From the NCBI RefSeq assembly GCF_025960985.1, contig NZ_JAOQMX010000022.1:1-64000 (forward strand): a stretch of DNA of 64,000 nucleotides. Reading direction: 5' to 3'. Under the pieces are notes generated by a model that did not search any database, had not been told where the DNA came from, and worked only from the letters and a program-made list of their open reading frames with translations. Of the stretch, positions 32,809 through 41,002 are shown piece by piece (within the stretch, counting starts at the first letter, position 1; each line of letters begins with the position of its first letter). This DNA comes from Flavobacterium psychraerolatum (GTDB lineage: Bacteria > Bacteroidota > Bacteroidia > Flavobacteriales > Flavobacteriaceae). Both the position numbers and the translations under genes were made by a program.

Positions 32809-34281
32809 ATGAAAATGCGACCTATTATGTTTGTGGGCACAGGGTCTGACGTGGGTAAAAGCATTATTACGGCTGGATTTTGTCGGATTTTGCTACAGGA
32901 TGGTTATCGTCCAGCTCCTTTCAAAGCGCAAAACATGTCCTTGAACAGTTTTGCTACTAAGGATGGTTTGGAAATCGGTCGTGCGCAAGCTGTGCAAGCA
33001 GAAGCCTGCAGTATTGAGTGTGATACAAGAATGAATCCCGTGCTTCTCAAACCAACTTCACTAACTGGATCACAAGTTATTTTACACGGAAAACCAATTG
33101 GCAACCAATCTGCCAAAGAGTATTTTTTGGGTAACAATAAAGAGAACCTTTTTGGAGAAGCCAAAATTGCTTTTGATGCCCTCGAAAAAGAATATTTTCC
33201 AGTGGTTATGGAAGGCGCCGGGAGCATCTCTGAGTTGAACCTTAAACATCGTGACATTGTGAATCTACGTATGGCTGCCCATGCGAATGCCTGTGTATAT
33301 CTGGTTGCAGATATTGACAAAGGTGGCGTATTTGGTAGTGTTTACGGTACGATTGCATTATTGGAAGAATGGGAGCGCGCCTTGATTAAAGGAATTATTA
33401 TCAATAAATTTAGAGGAGATATCAGCTTATTTGATTCGGGAAGAACCAAGCTAGAGGAATTAACCGGTATACCGGTAGTGGGCGTAGTGCCATATGCAAA
33501 AGACATATATATCGAAGAGGAAGATTCAGTAGCATTAAATACCAAAAAAGTATCGGCTGGATCATTTTCAAATAAAATAAGTATTGCTGTCATTTTGTTG
33601 CCCCATTTGTCTAATTATACTGATTTTAATCTATTGGAAAGAGACGAACGGGTGAATTTGTACTACACCAAAGATCCGCTGGAAATAGCAAAAGCTGCCA
33701 TTGTAATTCTTCCTGGTACCAAAAATACCTTAAGTGATTTACATTTTTTAAGAAAAGAGGGCCTTGCACAAGCTATTTTGAATAGTTATGAAAACGGAAA
33801 TAAAGTCATTGGGATTTGTGGTGGGTACCAAATGATGGGGGAACTTGTAGAGGACCCTTACGAGGTTGAAAGTAGTTTTACTGTTTTGCCAGGATTGGGG
33901 TTATTACCTATAAAAACGATCATGACCAAAGAAAAAGTAACCGTACAGCGTGAATTTTTATTCAAAGAAAATAAAGCAGTTTGCAAAGGTTATGAAATAC
34001 ATATGGGAGAATCAAAAACAGTAGAATCAGCACCTTTATTACATACTATTGATGGAAAACCAGAAGGTTATCTGCTTAATAATAATTGCTGGGGAACTTA
34101 TGTACATGGTATTTTAGACAATCAACTGGTGATTGATGATTTACTGGGAAGTTTTTCGATCAAGCGAGTAGAGACCTATCAAGAATTTAAAGAAAAGAAT
34201 TTTGATGCACTAGCTACTATCCTACGTGCCTCATTGGATATAGAATACATGTATTCGCAAAGTAACTTGAATAATGATTAA
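32809..34281 (+). CDS. cobQ: Cobyric acid synthase
   Basis: A 490-residue glutamine amidotransferase that amidates four side chains of adenosylcobyrinic acid a,c-diamide. P-loop GTGSDVGKS at 10-18 starts the dethiobiotin-synthase-like domain; the class-I amidotransferase domain has the nucleophile region GICGGYQMMG and the histidine in CWGTYVHGILDN. Full length. First gene of the cobalamin cluster, overlapping cobD by 8 bases. Confidence 0.97.
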   Translation: MKMRPIMFVGTGSDVGKSIITAGFCRILLQDGYRPAPFKAQNMSLNSFATKDGLEIGRAQAVQAEACSIECDTRMNPVLLKPTSLTGSQVILHGKPIGNQSAKEYFLGNNKENLFGEAKIAFDALEKEYFPVVMEGAGSISELNLKHRDIVNLRMAAHANACVYLVADIDKGGVFGSVYGTIALLEEWERALIKGIIINKFRGDISLFDSGRTKLEELTGIPVVGVVPYAKDIYIEEEDSVALNTKKVSAGSFSNKISIAVILLPHLSNYTDFNLLERDERVNLYYTKDPLEIAKAAIVILPGTKNTLSDLHFLRKEGLAQAILNSYENGNKVIGICGGYQMMGELVEDPYEVESSFTVLPGLGLLPIKTIMTKEKVTVQREFLFKENKAVCKGYEIHMGESKTVESAPLLHTIDGKPEGYLLNNNCWGTYVHGILDNQLVIDDLLGSFSIKRVETYQEFKEKNFDALATILRASLDIEYMYSQSNLNND

Positions 34282-35284
34282 GGGTCATGGGGATGATGCG
34301 TACCAGTATCCAAAAAAAGTGTTGCATAACTTTAGCTCGAATGTATACAACAAAGGCTGTGCAATTGGATTATTGGAAGAAATAAAATCAAAAGTTTTTA
34401 CGGTCGAAAGTTATCCATCACCAATAGCGAATGAACTGAATGCCGCTGCAGCACTCTATTTTGGTCTTTCAAAAGATCAATTTTTATTTGGTAATGGTGC
34501 CACAGAATTGTTTTATTTGATAGCGCAACTGTATGCAGGAGGATCGGCTACGATTGTCGGGCCTACATTTTCGGAATACGAAGATGCTTGTACAATGTTT
34601 CAAATTAAAACCCAAATGGTTTCTTGGGAACAATTACCTGACTGTTACACTTCTGATTTGGTTTTTATTTGTAATCCCAACAATCCTACAGGAACAGTTT
34701 TACAACCTGAACAAATCGAAATTCTAATTCGTAATGCACCACAAAGCCTTTTTGTAATTGACGAAGCCTATGTTGAATTTACTACTGCAACTTGTTCTTC
34801 TCTGCCATTGGTGGAGCAGTATTCCAATTTAGTACTTGTAAAGTCTCTGACAAAAACCTTTACCATACCTGGAATTCGCTTGGGGTATATGGTTGGTAAA
34901 CCCGAAATAATTCAGAGGTTATTAGCTTATAAACTACCATGGACAGTAAATGCTTTAGCAATTGCAGCGGGTTTGTATATTTTTAAAAATTACCATAAAT
35001 TGCTTTTTTCGGTAGTTGATTTAACAATTGAAACCCAAAAGTTCCAAGCCCAAATCAATACAATTTCCAATCTAAAAGTTGAAGATTCCGCCACTAGTTA
35101 TTTTTTGGTAGAAGTTTTGAAAGGTTCAGCAGCCGATTTAAAGCGGTATTTGATGATGGAGCATCAAATATTAGTTCGAGATGCTACCAATTTTAATTTA
35201 TTAGAAGGAGAATATATTCGGTTAGCAGTTCAAAAAAGCTCTTCGAATGAAGCTCTAATTAAAGCATTAGAAAAATGGAATTAA
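34274..35284 (+). CDS. cobD: L-threonine-O-3-phosphate decarboxylase-type aminotransferase (CobD)
   Basis: A 336-residue class-I PLP enzyme. The PLP lysine is in LVKSLTKTFTIPGIRLGY, with NPNNPTGTV and VIDEAYVEF typical of the histidinol-phosphate aminotransferase/CobD group. Between cobQ and cbiB, with GHGDDAYQYP at the start as in CobD, it should supply (R)-1-amino-2-propanol phosphate for the nucleotide loop. HisC is the alternative by homology, but context decides. Overlaps both neighbours. Confidence 0.92.
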   Translation: MIKGHGDDAYQYPKKVLHNFSSNVYNKGCAIGLLEEIKSKVFTVESYPSPIANELNAAAALYFGLSKDQFLFGNGATELFYLIAQLYAGGSATIVGPTFSEYEDACTMFQIKTQMVSWEQLPDCYTSDLVFICNPNNPTGTVLQPEQIEILIRNAPQSLFVIDEAYVEFTTATCSSLPLVEQYSNLVLVKSLTKTFTIPGIRLGYMVGKPEIIQRLLAYKLPWTVNALAIAAGLYIFKNYHKLLFSVVDLTIETQKFQAQINTISNLKVEDSATSYFLVEVLKGSAADLKRYLMMEHQILVRDATNFNLLEGEYIRLAVQKSSSNEALIKALEKWN

Positions 35285-36201
35285 TGATTGTTCTACTCGT
35301 TGGTTATGTTTTAGATTTAATTTTTGGAGATCCAAGGGGGATCCCACACCTTATTGTAGGATTTGGAAATTTAATTTCTTGGAGCGAGAAAAAATGGAAT
35401 AATGGAAATAAGCAATTCTTAAAAGGAATGGGATGCACCTTATTTTGTGTGGGTTTAGTTTGGGGAGCTAGTTTATTGTTGTCTTTCGTCTGTACTTATT
35501 TCGAAATCAAAGTCGTATATTTTATTATTTCAATTATCTTACTGTACTACTGTTTGGCAAATAAAACCTTAGTTACCGAGGGGAAATCCGTTTTTAATGC
35601 CTTAAAAAAGGATGGAATTGAAGCCGGTAGAAAAAGATTGTCTTGGATTGTAGGAAGAGATACGTCCAAATTAACAGCCCAACAAATTCGCAAAGCAACT
35701 TTCGAAACCATGTCCGAAAACCTTAGTGATGGGGTAATTGCTCCTTTGTTTTATTTTATTTTTTTTGGTATTACAGGTGCATTAGTGTACAAGATGATCA
35801 ATACATTAGACAGCATGATTGGGTATAAAAGTGAACGTTACGAGCAATTTGGTAAGTTTTCTGCAAAGTTAGATGATGTTGCTAATTATATTCCGTCACG
35901 ACTTACTGCGGTATTGATGTTATTGGTAACAGGAAAATTAAAAGGACTGTCAGTTGTTTTTACTCAAGGAAAAAATCATAGTAGTCCCAACGCAGGGTAT
36001 CCAGAGGCAGCTTTGGCGTATATTTTGTCTTGTCAGTTTGGTGGTCCCAATGTATATCATGGTCAATTGGTTTATAAACCCTTTATTGGTGAAAATGATC
36101 GAAAATTGGAACATCATGAAATTCAATTTGTTGCTGCTATTAATTACCGTGTAGCCTTTATTTTCGTTTTTTTTGGAGCTCTTTATTTATTTAGTATATG
36201 A
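35275..36201 (+). CDS. cbiB: Adenosylcobinamide-phosphate synthase
   Basis: A 308-residue membrane protein attaching aminopropanol phosphate to adenosylcobyric acid. DLIFGDPRGIPHLIVGFG at the start, ETMSENLSDGVIAPLFYF and NSPN-like HSSPNAGYPEAALA are family signatures; about four to five membrane segments are present. ATG codons at 35275 and 35284 are both possible starts; the second would just overlap the cobD stop. It overlaps the next gene by 4 bases. Confidence 0.95.
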   Translation: MELMIVLLVGYVLDLIFGDPRGIPHLIVGFGNLISWSEKKWNNGNKQFLKGMGCTLFCVGLVWGASLLLSFVCTYFEIKVVYFIISIILLYYCLANKTLVTEGKSVFNALKKDGIEAGRKRLSWIVGRDTSKLTAQQIRKATFETMSENLSDGVIAPLFYFIFFGITGALVYKMINTLDSMIGYKSERYEQFGKFSAKLDDVANYIPSRLTAVLMLLVTGKLKGLSVVFTQGKNHSSPNAGYPEAALAYILSCQFGGPNVYHGQLVYKPFIGENDRKLEHHEIQFVAAINYRVAFIFVFFGALYLFSI

Positions 36202-36737
36202 AGGTAAAAAAGTACATTATCACCGGGCCACCCGGTGCTGGAAAAACAACTTTAATCAATCAGTTGGCTGTAGAAGGGGTAATAATTATTCCGGAGGCTT
36301 CGAGAGAAATTATCATTGCTCAGCAACTCAACAACGGTAAAGCAGTACCATGGGAAGATATAGAAACTTATGCAGTTTTGGTTTTTGAAGCGATAAAAAA
36401 CCGATTAAAAAACAATCCAGAAGCCGTTTTTACAGACCGTAGTATGCTAGATATTATTGCCTATTTGGAGTTTTATAATAAATTGGTGTTTGATGATTTG
36501 TTAAATTTTCCTTTTTCTACTTACTATCATCAGACTGTATTTTTTGCTCCTTCATGGCAAGAAATTTACAAAATAGATCCACAAAGACCACAGCAATATA
36601 GTGAACTTCAGGGTTTAGCAGAGAAACTTCAAGAGGTTTACCAGCGCTTCGGGTTTAATTGTGTGATCTTGTCTAAAGTTTCGGTTGAAAGTCGAATTAA
36701 ATTTATCTTGAAAAAAACAACAGCTCTTTTACAATAA
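36198..36737 (+). CDS. AAA/P-loop ATPase in the cobalamin cluster
   Basis: A 179-residue NTPase-like protein with P-loop GPPGAGKTT at 10-18, EASREIIIAQQ, and VFTDRSMLDIIAYLEFY (a Walker-B-like aspartate with the thymidylate/nucleoside-kinase-like DRS pattern). It resembles the AAA_28 family, whose substrates are generally unknown. Its start overlaps cbiB by 4 bases (ATGA), so it is clearly in the cob operon. A role as a small kinase in nucleotide-loop assembly is conceivable but unproven. Confidence 0.75.
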   Translation: MKVKKYIITGPPGAGKTTLINQLAVEGVIIIPEASREIIIAQQLNNGKAVPWEDIETYAVLVFEAIKNRLKNNPEAVFTDRSMLDIIAYLEFYNKLVFDDLLNFPFSTYYHQTVFFAPSWQEIYKIDPQRPQQYSELQGLAEKLQEVYQRFGFNCVILSKVSVESRIKFILKKTTALLQ

Positions 36738-36743
36738 AAGTAA

Positions 36744-36751
36744 TATCTTTG
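36744..36751 (+). promoter_or_regulatory. -7 promoter box before the cobalamin riboswitch
   Basis: TATCTTTG (TAnnTTTG) begins 7 bases past the stop of the upstream gene and 15-20 bases before the riboswitch, so the riboswitch RNA probably starts near 36757. Confidence 0.5.
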
Positions 36752-36761
36752 GAACTTTATT

Positions 36762-36932
36762 GGCACCTTTAGTTTCTAGAGGTTTAATAGGGAATTTGGT
36801 GTAAATCCAAAACTGTACCCGCAGCTGTAAACTTAGTTTTTTGTATAAAAAACGCTTTTGTGACATAACCACTGTTTATATTCTAAATGGGAAGGATTGC
36901 AAAAGTCAAGAGTGAGTCAGAATACCTACCAA
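36762..36932 (+). promoter_or_regulatory. Cobalamin riboswitch
   Basis: The class signatures occur in order: GGGAATTTGGTGTAAATCC, ACTGTACCCGCAGCTGTAA, AACCACTG, GGGAAGG, and the B12-box-like AGTCAGAATACCTACC near 36915-36930. These match the core of AdoCbl/cobalamin riboswitches. A following hairpin AACTCTT...AAGAGTT (about 37016-37048) may be part of the expression platform; no T-run follows, so translational control is likelier. It should repress the downstream genes from 37119 when cobalamin is plentiful. Confidence 0.93.
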
Positions 36933-37118
36933 TAACTTTTTCGATTGCAATACAGGATTTTCGGGAAGAAAGGTCCAGGTGTTATGAAACACTACTATTT
37001 TAGTAAGTGTATTAACTCTTTGTGTGTTCTATCGGTAAAACAAGAGTTATTTACATGGACACACATTTTCCACAAAAAACTACTTTACTGTTTTATCCCA
37101 ACAATTTAAAGGTTTGTC

Positions 37119-37931
37119 ATGGGTAAAAATTTAGTAAAATCACAACAAACTTTCCTATTCTGCGACGGAGGTTCTTGCCAAAAGGCAGGAAGCGAAAACG
37201 TAGTTCGTGCTGCACGATCTTATTTGCGAAATAATGGATTATGGGAGAATACCCACACCATTAAAACCCGTTGTAATGGTCGTTGCGAAGATGCACCCAC
37301 TTGTATCGTTCATTCGGGCGATTTTTGGTATAAAGAATTAACACCTGATAAAATAAAAGAGGTCGTGATCTCGCATCTAGACCATCAGAAACCGGTGGAA
37401 GCTTATCTTTTATACCAAGAGAAAGATTTTAAAATGAATTCCAAAAAGGAAATAGCTGCCGTAAAACCGAAACCATTTGATGTCAAAAAAGACGACCTAC
37501 TAGGAACTTGCTTTATAACCAAAGGTTTTAGTTCCGATCAATATTTGTATCCCTTATTTTTATATTTATCAGAACAAAATATTCAAGGTGAAATTATTTT
37601 CGCATCGGATTTGACCTATTCTATTAGTGAATTGGAATCGGTGGTGTATGAAAGTCTTTTTACTTTAGAATTAAATTTTAAAAATAAAAAACAAGAGTTT
37701 TTAACCATTGGTGGTGTACCGAAAGAAGAATCTTTAGAAGTGGCACAATCAAAAATTTCGAGTACGGAGTATTTTATTTCGATAGATAACAACCAGAAAG
37801 GAATTCGTTTCAAAAACAAAATCGGAAAACTCATAGCTATGCTATACATAAATCCAAGCGATAGCTTATTTTGGGAGTATTGCTTAAAAATACAATTACT
37901 TGGTATGCAAGACCCTATAGTCGAAGCATAA
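37119..37931 (+). CDS. [2Fe-2S] thioredoxin-like ferredoxin with unknown C-terminal domain
   Basis: A 270-residue protein. Residues 10-90 form a thioredoxin-like ferredoxin with Cys15, Cys20, Cys52, Cys56 and an extra Cys62 (FLFCDGGSC, TRCNGRCEDAPTC). Residues 125-270 form a second domain without recognised motif (TCFITKGFSSDQYLYPLFLYL). First gene after the riboswitch and just before cbiX, so it may deliver electrons in cobalamin synthesis, for example to ring reduction or cobalt reduction. That role is inferred from position; similar small ferredoxins are often found in cob clusters. Confidence 0.8.
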   Translation: MGKNLVKSQQTFLFCDGGSCQKAGSENVVRAARSYLRNNGLWENTHTIKTRCNGRCEDAPTCIVHSGDFWYKELTPDKIKEVVISHLDHQKPVEAYLLYQEKDFKMNSKKEIAAVKPKPFDVKKDDLLGTCFITKGFSSDQYLYPLFLYLSEQNIQGEIIFASDLTYSISELESVVYESLFTLELNFKNKKQEFLTIGGVPKEESLEVAQSKISSTEYFISIDNNQKGIRFKNKIGKLIAMLYINPSDSLFWEYCLKIQLLGMQDPIVEA

Positions 37932-37954
37932 CGGTATCATTATATAATTACAAA

Positions 37955-38887
37955 ATGAAAAAAGGAATTTTACTTTGCGGTCATGGATCAAGGAGAGAAT
38001 CGGGAACAGCTGCTTTCCAGCAATTGGTCTCGTTATTAAAAAAACGATACACCGATTATGAAGTGGATTATGGTTTTCTAGAATTCAATCACCCTTTGTA
38101 CGAGGCAGCCGTGGCTAGGATGTATGAGAAAGGAATTAGAGAAATCTATGCTTTACCAGTAATTCTTTTTGCAGGTTCACACGCCAAAAACGATATTCCC
38201 TTTGAGATGAATACGATCCAACGCAATTACGAAGGATTGACCATCAAAATGGGAACTCATTTGGGTGTCAATACTCATTTACTAGAGTTGTCCAAGAAAC
38301 GAATTTTGGAAGAAGAAGCAAAGCATCCTTTTCTAGATCGAAAAAAAACCTGCTTGGTAGTCGTAGGAAGAGGTACAACAGATCCAGATGCGAACTCTGA
38401 TGTGCATAAATTGGCCTGTATGCTGGGGGAAGGAATGGGATTTGGTTTTACAACCGTAGCTTACAGTGGTACTGCATATCCATCGGTAACAGAAAGTTTA
38501 CAATTGGTGGATCAATTGCCTTTTGATAGAACCATTGCGATTCCGTTTTTCTTTTTTACCGGAGTATTATTGGAACGTATTTATGGTCAAATTGAGGCAT
38601 TTAATGCTACTTCAACCAAAGAATATGTATACACCGATGCGTTTGGATCTGATGAATTTGTGTTGAAAGCTTTTGACGAACGATTGGAAGAAGCTATCAA
38701 TGGTACTGCCAATATGAATTGCCAGCTGTGTAAATACCGCAAACAAATTGTAGGTTTTGAAGCCGAGCAAGGTCAAGAACAAGTTGGTCATCATTTGAAT
38801 GTTAAAGGAATTTTATTTCAAGAAAATAACAAGGTTGACGCATCGAATTCGTTTTTATCGAAAATTAAAAAAGTTTTAGGAATATAA
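37955..38887 (+). CDS. cbiX: Sirohydrochlorin cobaltochelatase (CbiX-type)
   Basis: 310 residues from the ATG at 37955; the frame is open further upstream, but that part overlaps the previous gene and is not conserved. It has two CbiX halves: ILLCGHGSR (His10) and FAGSHAKNDIP in the first, VVGRGTTDPDANSD in the second. A C-terminal tail has MNCQLCKYR and a His/Glu-rich end (QVGHH), like the Cys/His tails of long CbiX forms that bind a cluster or metal. It inserts Co2+ into sirohydrochlorin early, as in the anaerobic route. Confidence 0.92.
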   Translation: MKKGILLCGHGSRRESGTAAFQQLVSLLKKRYTDYEVDYGFLEFNHPLYEAAVARMYEKGIREIYALPVILFAGSHAKNDIPFEMNTIQRNYEGLTIKMGTHLGVNTHLLELSKKRILEEEAKHPFLDRKKTCLVVVGRGTTDPDANSDVHKLACMLGEGMGFGFTTVAYSGTAYPSVTESLQLVDQLPFDRTIAIPFFFFTGVLLERIYGQIEAFNATSTKEYVYTDAFGSDEFVLKAFDERLEEAINGTANMNCQLCKYRKQIVGFEAEQGQEQVGHHLNVKGILFQENNKVDASNSFLSKIKKVLGI

Positions 38888-38889
38888 AA

Positions 38890-39591
38890 ATGAGTACAAC
38901 AAAATTATATGGTATTTCCTTAGGTCCTGGTGATCCCAATTTGATTACTGTCAAAGGGCTCAATATTTTAAAATCCGTTGATAAAATATACTATCCGGGA
39001 TCATTGTACAAAGATGGAACCAAAACGAGTTATTCTTTATCTATTCTGGAACATTATGATTTGGATCCTGATAAATGTATCGGATTTTATCTCCAAATGA
39101 GTTTGGCACGCACACAAGCTAAGGAAATTTATAATGAAGTTTTTGTAGCTATTCAAAAGGATGTAGCAAATGGTTTAACAGTGGCTGTAGTAGCCGAAGG
39201 CGACATTAGCACTTACAGTTCTTTTTCGTATTTGCTCGAAAAAGCCGAAGAACAAGGTTTGGAAGTTGATTTGGTACCAGGAATTAGCTCGTATGCAGCA
39301 GGCGCGGCTTTACACAAAGAACCTTTGTGTTTGCAAAACGAACGTTTCTTAATATTGCCAAGGGTACAATCTACAGTTTTGTTGTTGGAAGCGATTCAAA
39401 ATAACGATACAGTAGTTTTGATGAAGATAGTTTCTGTGGTAGCCATACTAGATGAAGTGCTCGTGAATTCAAATTACAAAGTTTTCTATAGCGAAAAGTT
39501 AGGAACAAAAGAAACCTTTATTTCTTCCAATTGGGACGAAATAAGAACAAGAGTGATTCCGTATTTCTCTTTAATTATGATAAAAAAATGA
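38890..39591 (+). CDS. cobI: Precorrin-2 C20-methyltransferase
   Basis: A 233-residue SAM-dependent methyltransferase of the tetrapyrrole methylase family. GISLGPGDPNLITVKGLNIL is the opening P-loop-like motif; VAEGDISTYSSFSYL and EVDLVPGISSYAAGAAL are typical for CobI/CbiL. Its end overlaps the next start by 4 bases (ATGA). Confidence 0.94.
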   Translation: MSTTKLYGISLGPGDPNLITVKGLNILKSVDKIYYPGSLYKDGTKTSYSLSILEHYDLDPDKCIGFYLQMSLARTQAKEIYNEVFVAIQKDVANGLTVAVVAEGDISTYSSFSYLLEKAEEQGLEVDLVPGISSYAAGAALHKEPLCLQNERFLILPRVQSTVLLLEAIQNNDTVVLMKIVSVVAILDEVLVNSNYKVFYSEKLGTKETFISSNWDEIRTRVIPYFSLIMIKK

Positions 39592-40958
39592 AAATAACAG
39601 TTGCAGGATTAGGTCCCGGAGACATAGAATATATTTTACCAATAGTTCAAAAAGCATTACAAAATGCTGATGTAGTAATTGGGTACGACTATTATTTTCA
39701 ATTTGGAGAAAGTTTTTTTAAAGAGGATGCCGAATTGATCTCAATGCCCTTGGGTAAAGAAGAAGCGAGGGCCGAAAAAGCGATCGAAAAAGCCAAAGAA
39801 GGAAAGTATGTGGTTGTAATTGGTTCGGGTGATGCTAGTATTTATTCTATGGCAGCAATCGTCTATGAAATGGTAGCCAAACAAGACCATGCTGGTTTAG
39901 AACTAGAAACCTTACCGGGTGTTTCTGCATTTTTGGCTTCGGGTAGTAAATTGGGTGCTCCACTTGGTCATGATTTTTGCTGTATCTCCTTGTCTGATTT
40001 AATGACACCATGGAACGTAATCGAAAAAAGAATACGTGCGGCAGCAATGGGGGATTTTGTAACCAGTTTGTACAATCCTAAGAGTATCAAGCGCCACTGG
40101 CAATTGGGTCGTTTACAAAAATTATTTTTAGAAGAACGTTCCCCTGATACACCTGTAGCGATTGTCAAGCAAGTGACACGACCAGAAGAGCACATCAAAA
40201 TTACCACATTGGGAGCTTTTGATCCAGAAGATGTAGATATGTTCAGTCTAGTAATGATTGGTAATTCACAAACCTTTAGATTCAAAAACTTTTTGGTTAC
40301 TCCTAGAGGTTATTTAGATAGAAAACCTCATACAGGAAAAGAAATTCAGCAAGAGAGTTTCAGAATTGTTACCAACCATATTCAGGATTTAGCAAAAGCG
40401 AAAGACGACAAATGGGCCATTACACGAATCATTCATACGACGGGAGTGCTAGACGATCACCAATTCTATAACTCTACACCAAACGCAATCACTAAATGGC
40501 AAAAATTTTTACAAAATGGCGGAACTATCGTGACTGATGTTACTATGGTGCAATCTGGAATAACGAAGGCTTTCAGTGCGCAATATCACAACCAAATTGT
40601 GTGTTGCCTCAATGATGAAGACGCTATTGCGATGGCGATCGAACAACACATTACACGATCACAAGCCGGAATTCGTAAAGCGTTGCAATTGTATCCAAAC
40701 GCTTTGTATGTAGTTGGGAATGCTCCTACAGCTTTGATGGAAATCACAGACCAATTGCGCACCAATCAAGACTTAAAATTGGCAGGAGTAATTGGAGTTC
40801 CCGTTGGTTTTGTTAACGTGATAGAATCGAAAGAACAGTTGTCACAAAACAAAAATATTCCTTGGGTTTTGATCGAAGGTAATCGAGGAGGTAGTAATGT
40901 TGCTGCTGCAATTGTGAACGCAGCCTTTACACTAGAGGAAGCGAATGAATATTTTTAA
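39588..40958 (+). CDS. cobJ: Fused precorrin-3B C17-methyltransferase / precorrin-8X methylmutase
   Basis: 456 residues from the ATG at 39588 (overlapping the cobI stop). Residues 1-245 are a CobJ/CbiH methylase (AGLGPGDIEYILP, GSGDASIYSMAA, LPGVSAFLASGSKLGAPLGHD). Residues 265-456 are a CobH/CbiC methylmutase: TRIIHTTGVLDD with the catalytic histidine at 283, and VGNAPTALMEI, GVIGVPVGFVNVIESKEQL. The two steps are not consecutive (C17 methylation, later methyl migration from C11 to C12), so the fusion is of interest. Such fusions are known in Bacteroidota. Confidence 0.93.
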   Translation: MKITVAGLGPGDIEYILPIVQKALQNADVVIGYDYYFQFGESFFKEDAELISMPLGKEEARAEKAIEKAKEGKYVVVIGSGDASIYSMAAIVYEMVAKQDHAGLELETLPGVSAFLASGSKLGAPLGHDFCCISLSDLMTPWNVIEKRIRAAAMGDFVTSLYNPKSIKRHWQLGRLQKLFLEERSPDTPVAIVKQVTRPEEHIKITTLGAFDPEDVDMFSLVMIGNSQTFRFKNFLVTPRGYLDRKPHTGKEIQQESFRIVTNHIQDLAKAKDDKWAITRIIHTTGVLDDHQFYNSTPNAITKWQKFLQNGGTIVTDVTMVQSGITKAFSAQYHNQIVCCLNDEDAIAMAIEQHITRSQAGIRKALQLYPNALYVVGNAPTALMEITDQLRTNQDLKLAGVIGVPVGFVNVIESKEQLSQNKNIPWVLIEGNRGGSNVAAAIVNAAFTLEEANEYF

Positions 40959-41002
40959 ATTAATTAATAACGTACTGTTAATCAGTATTTTTAATATAGT
41001 AA

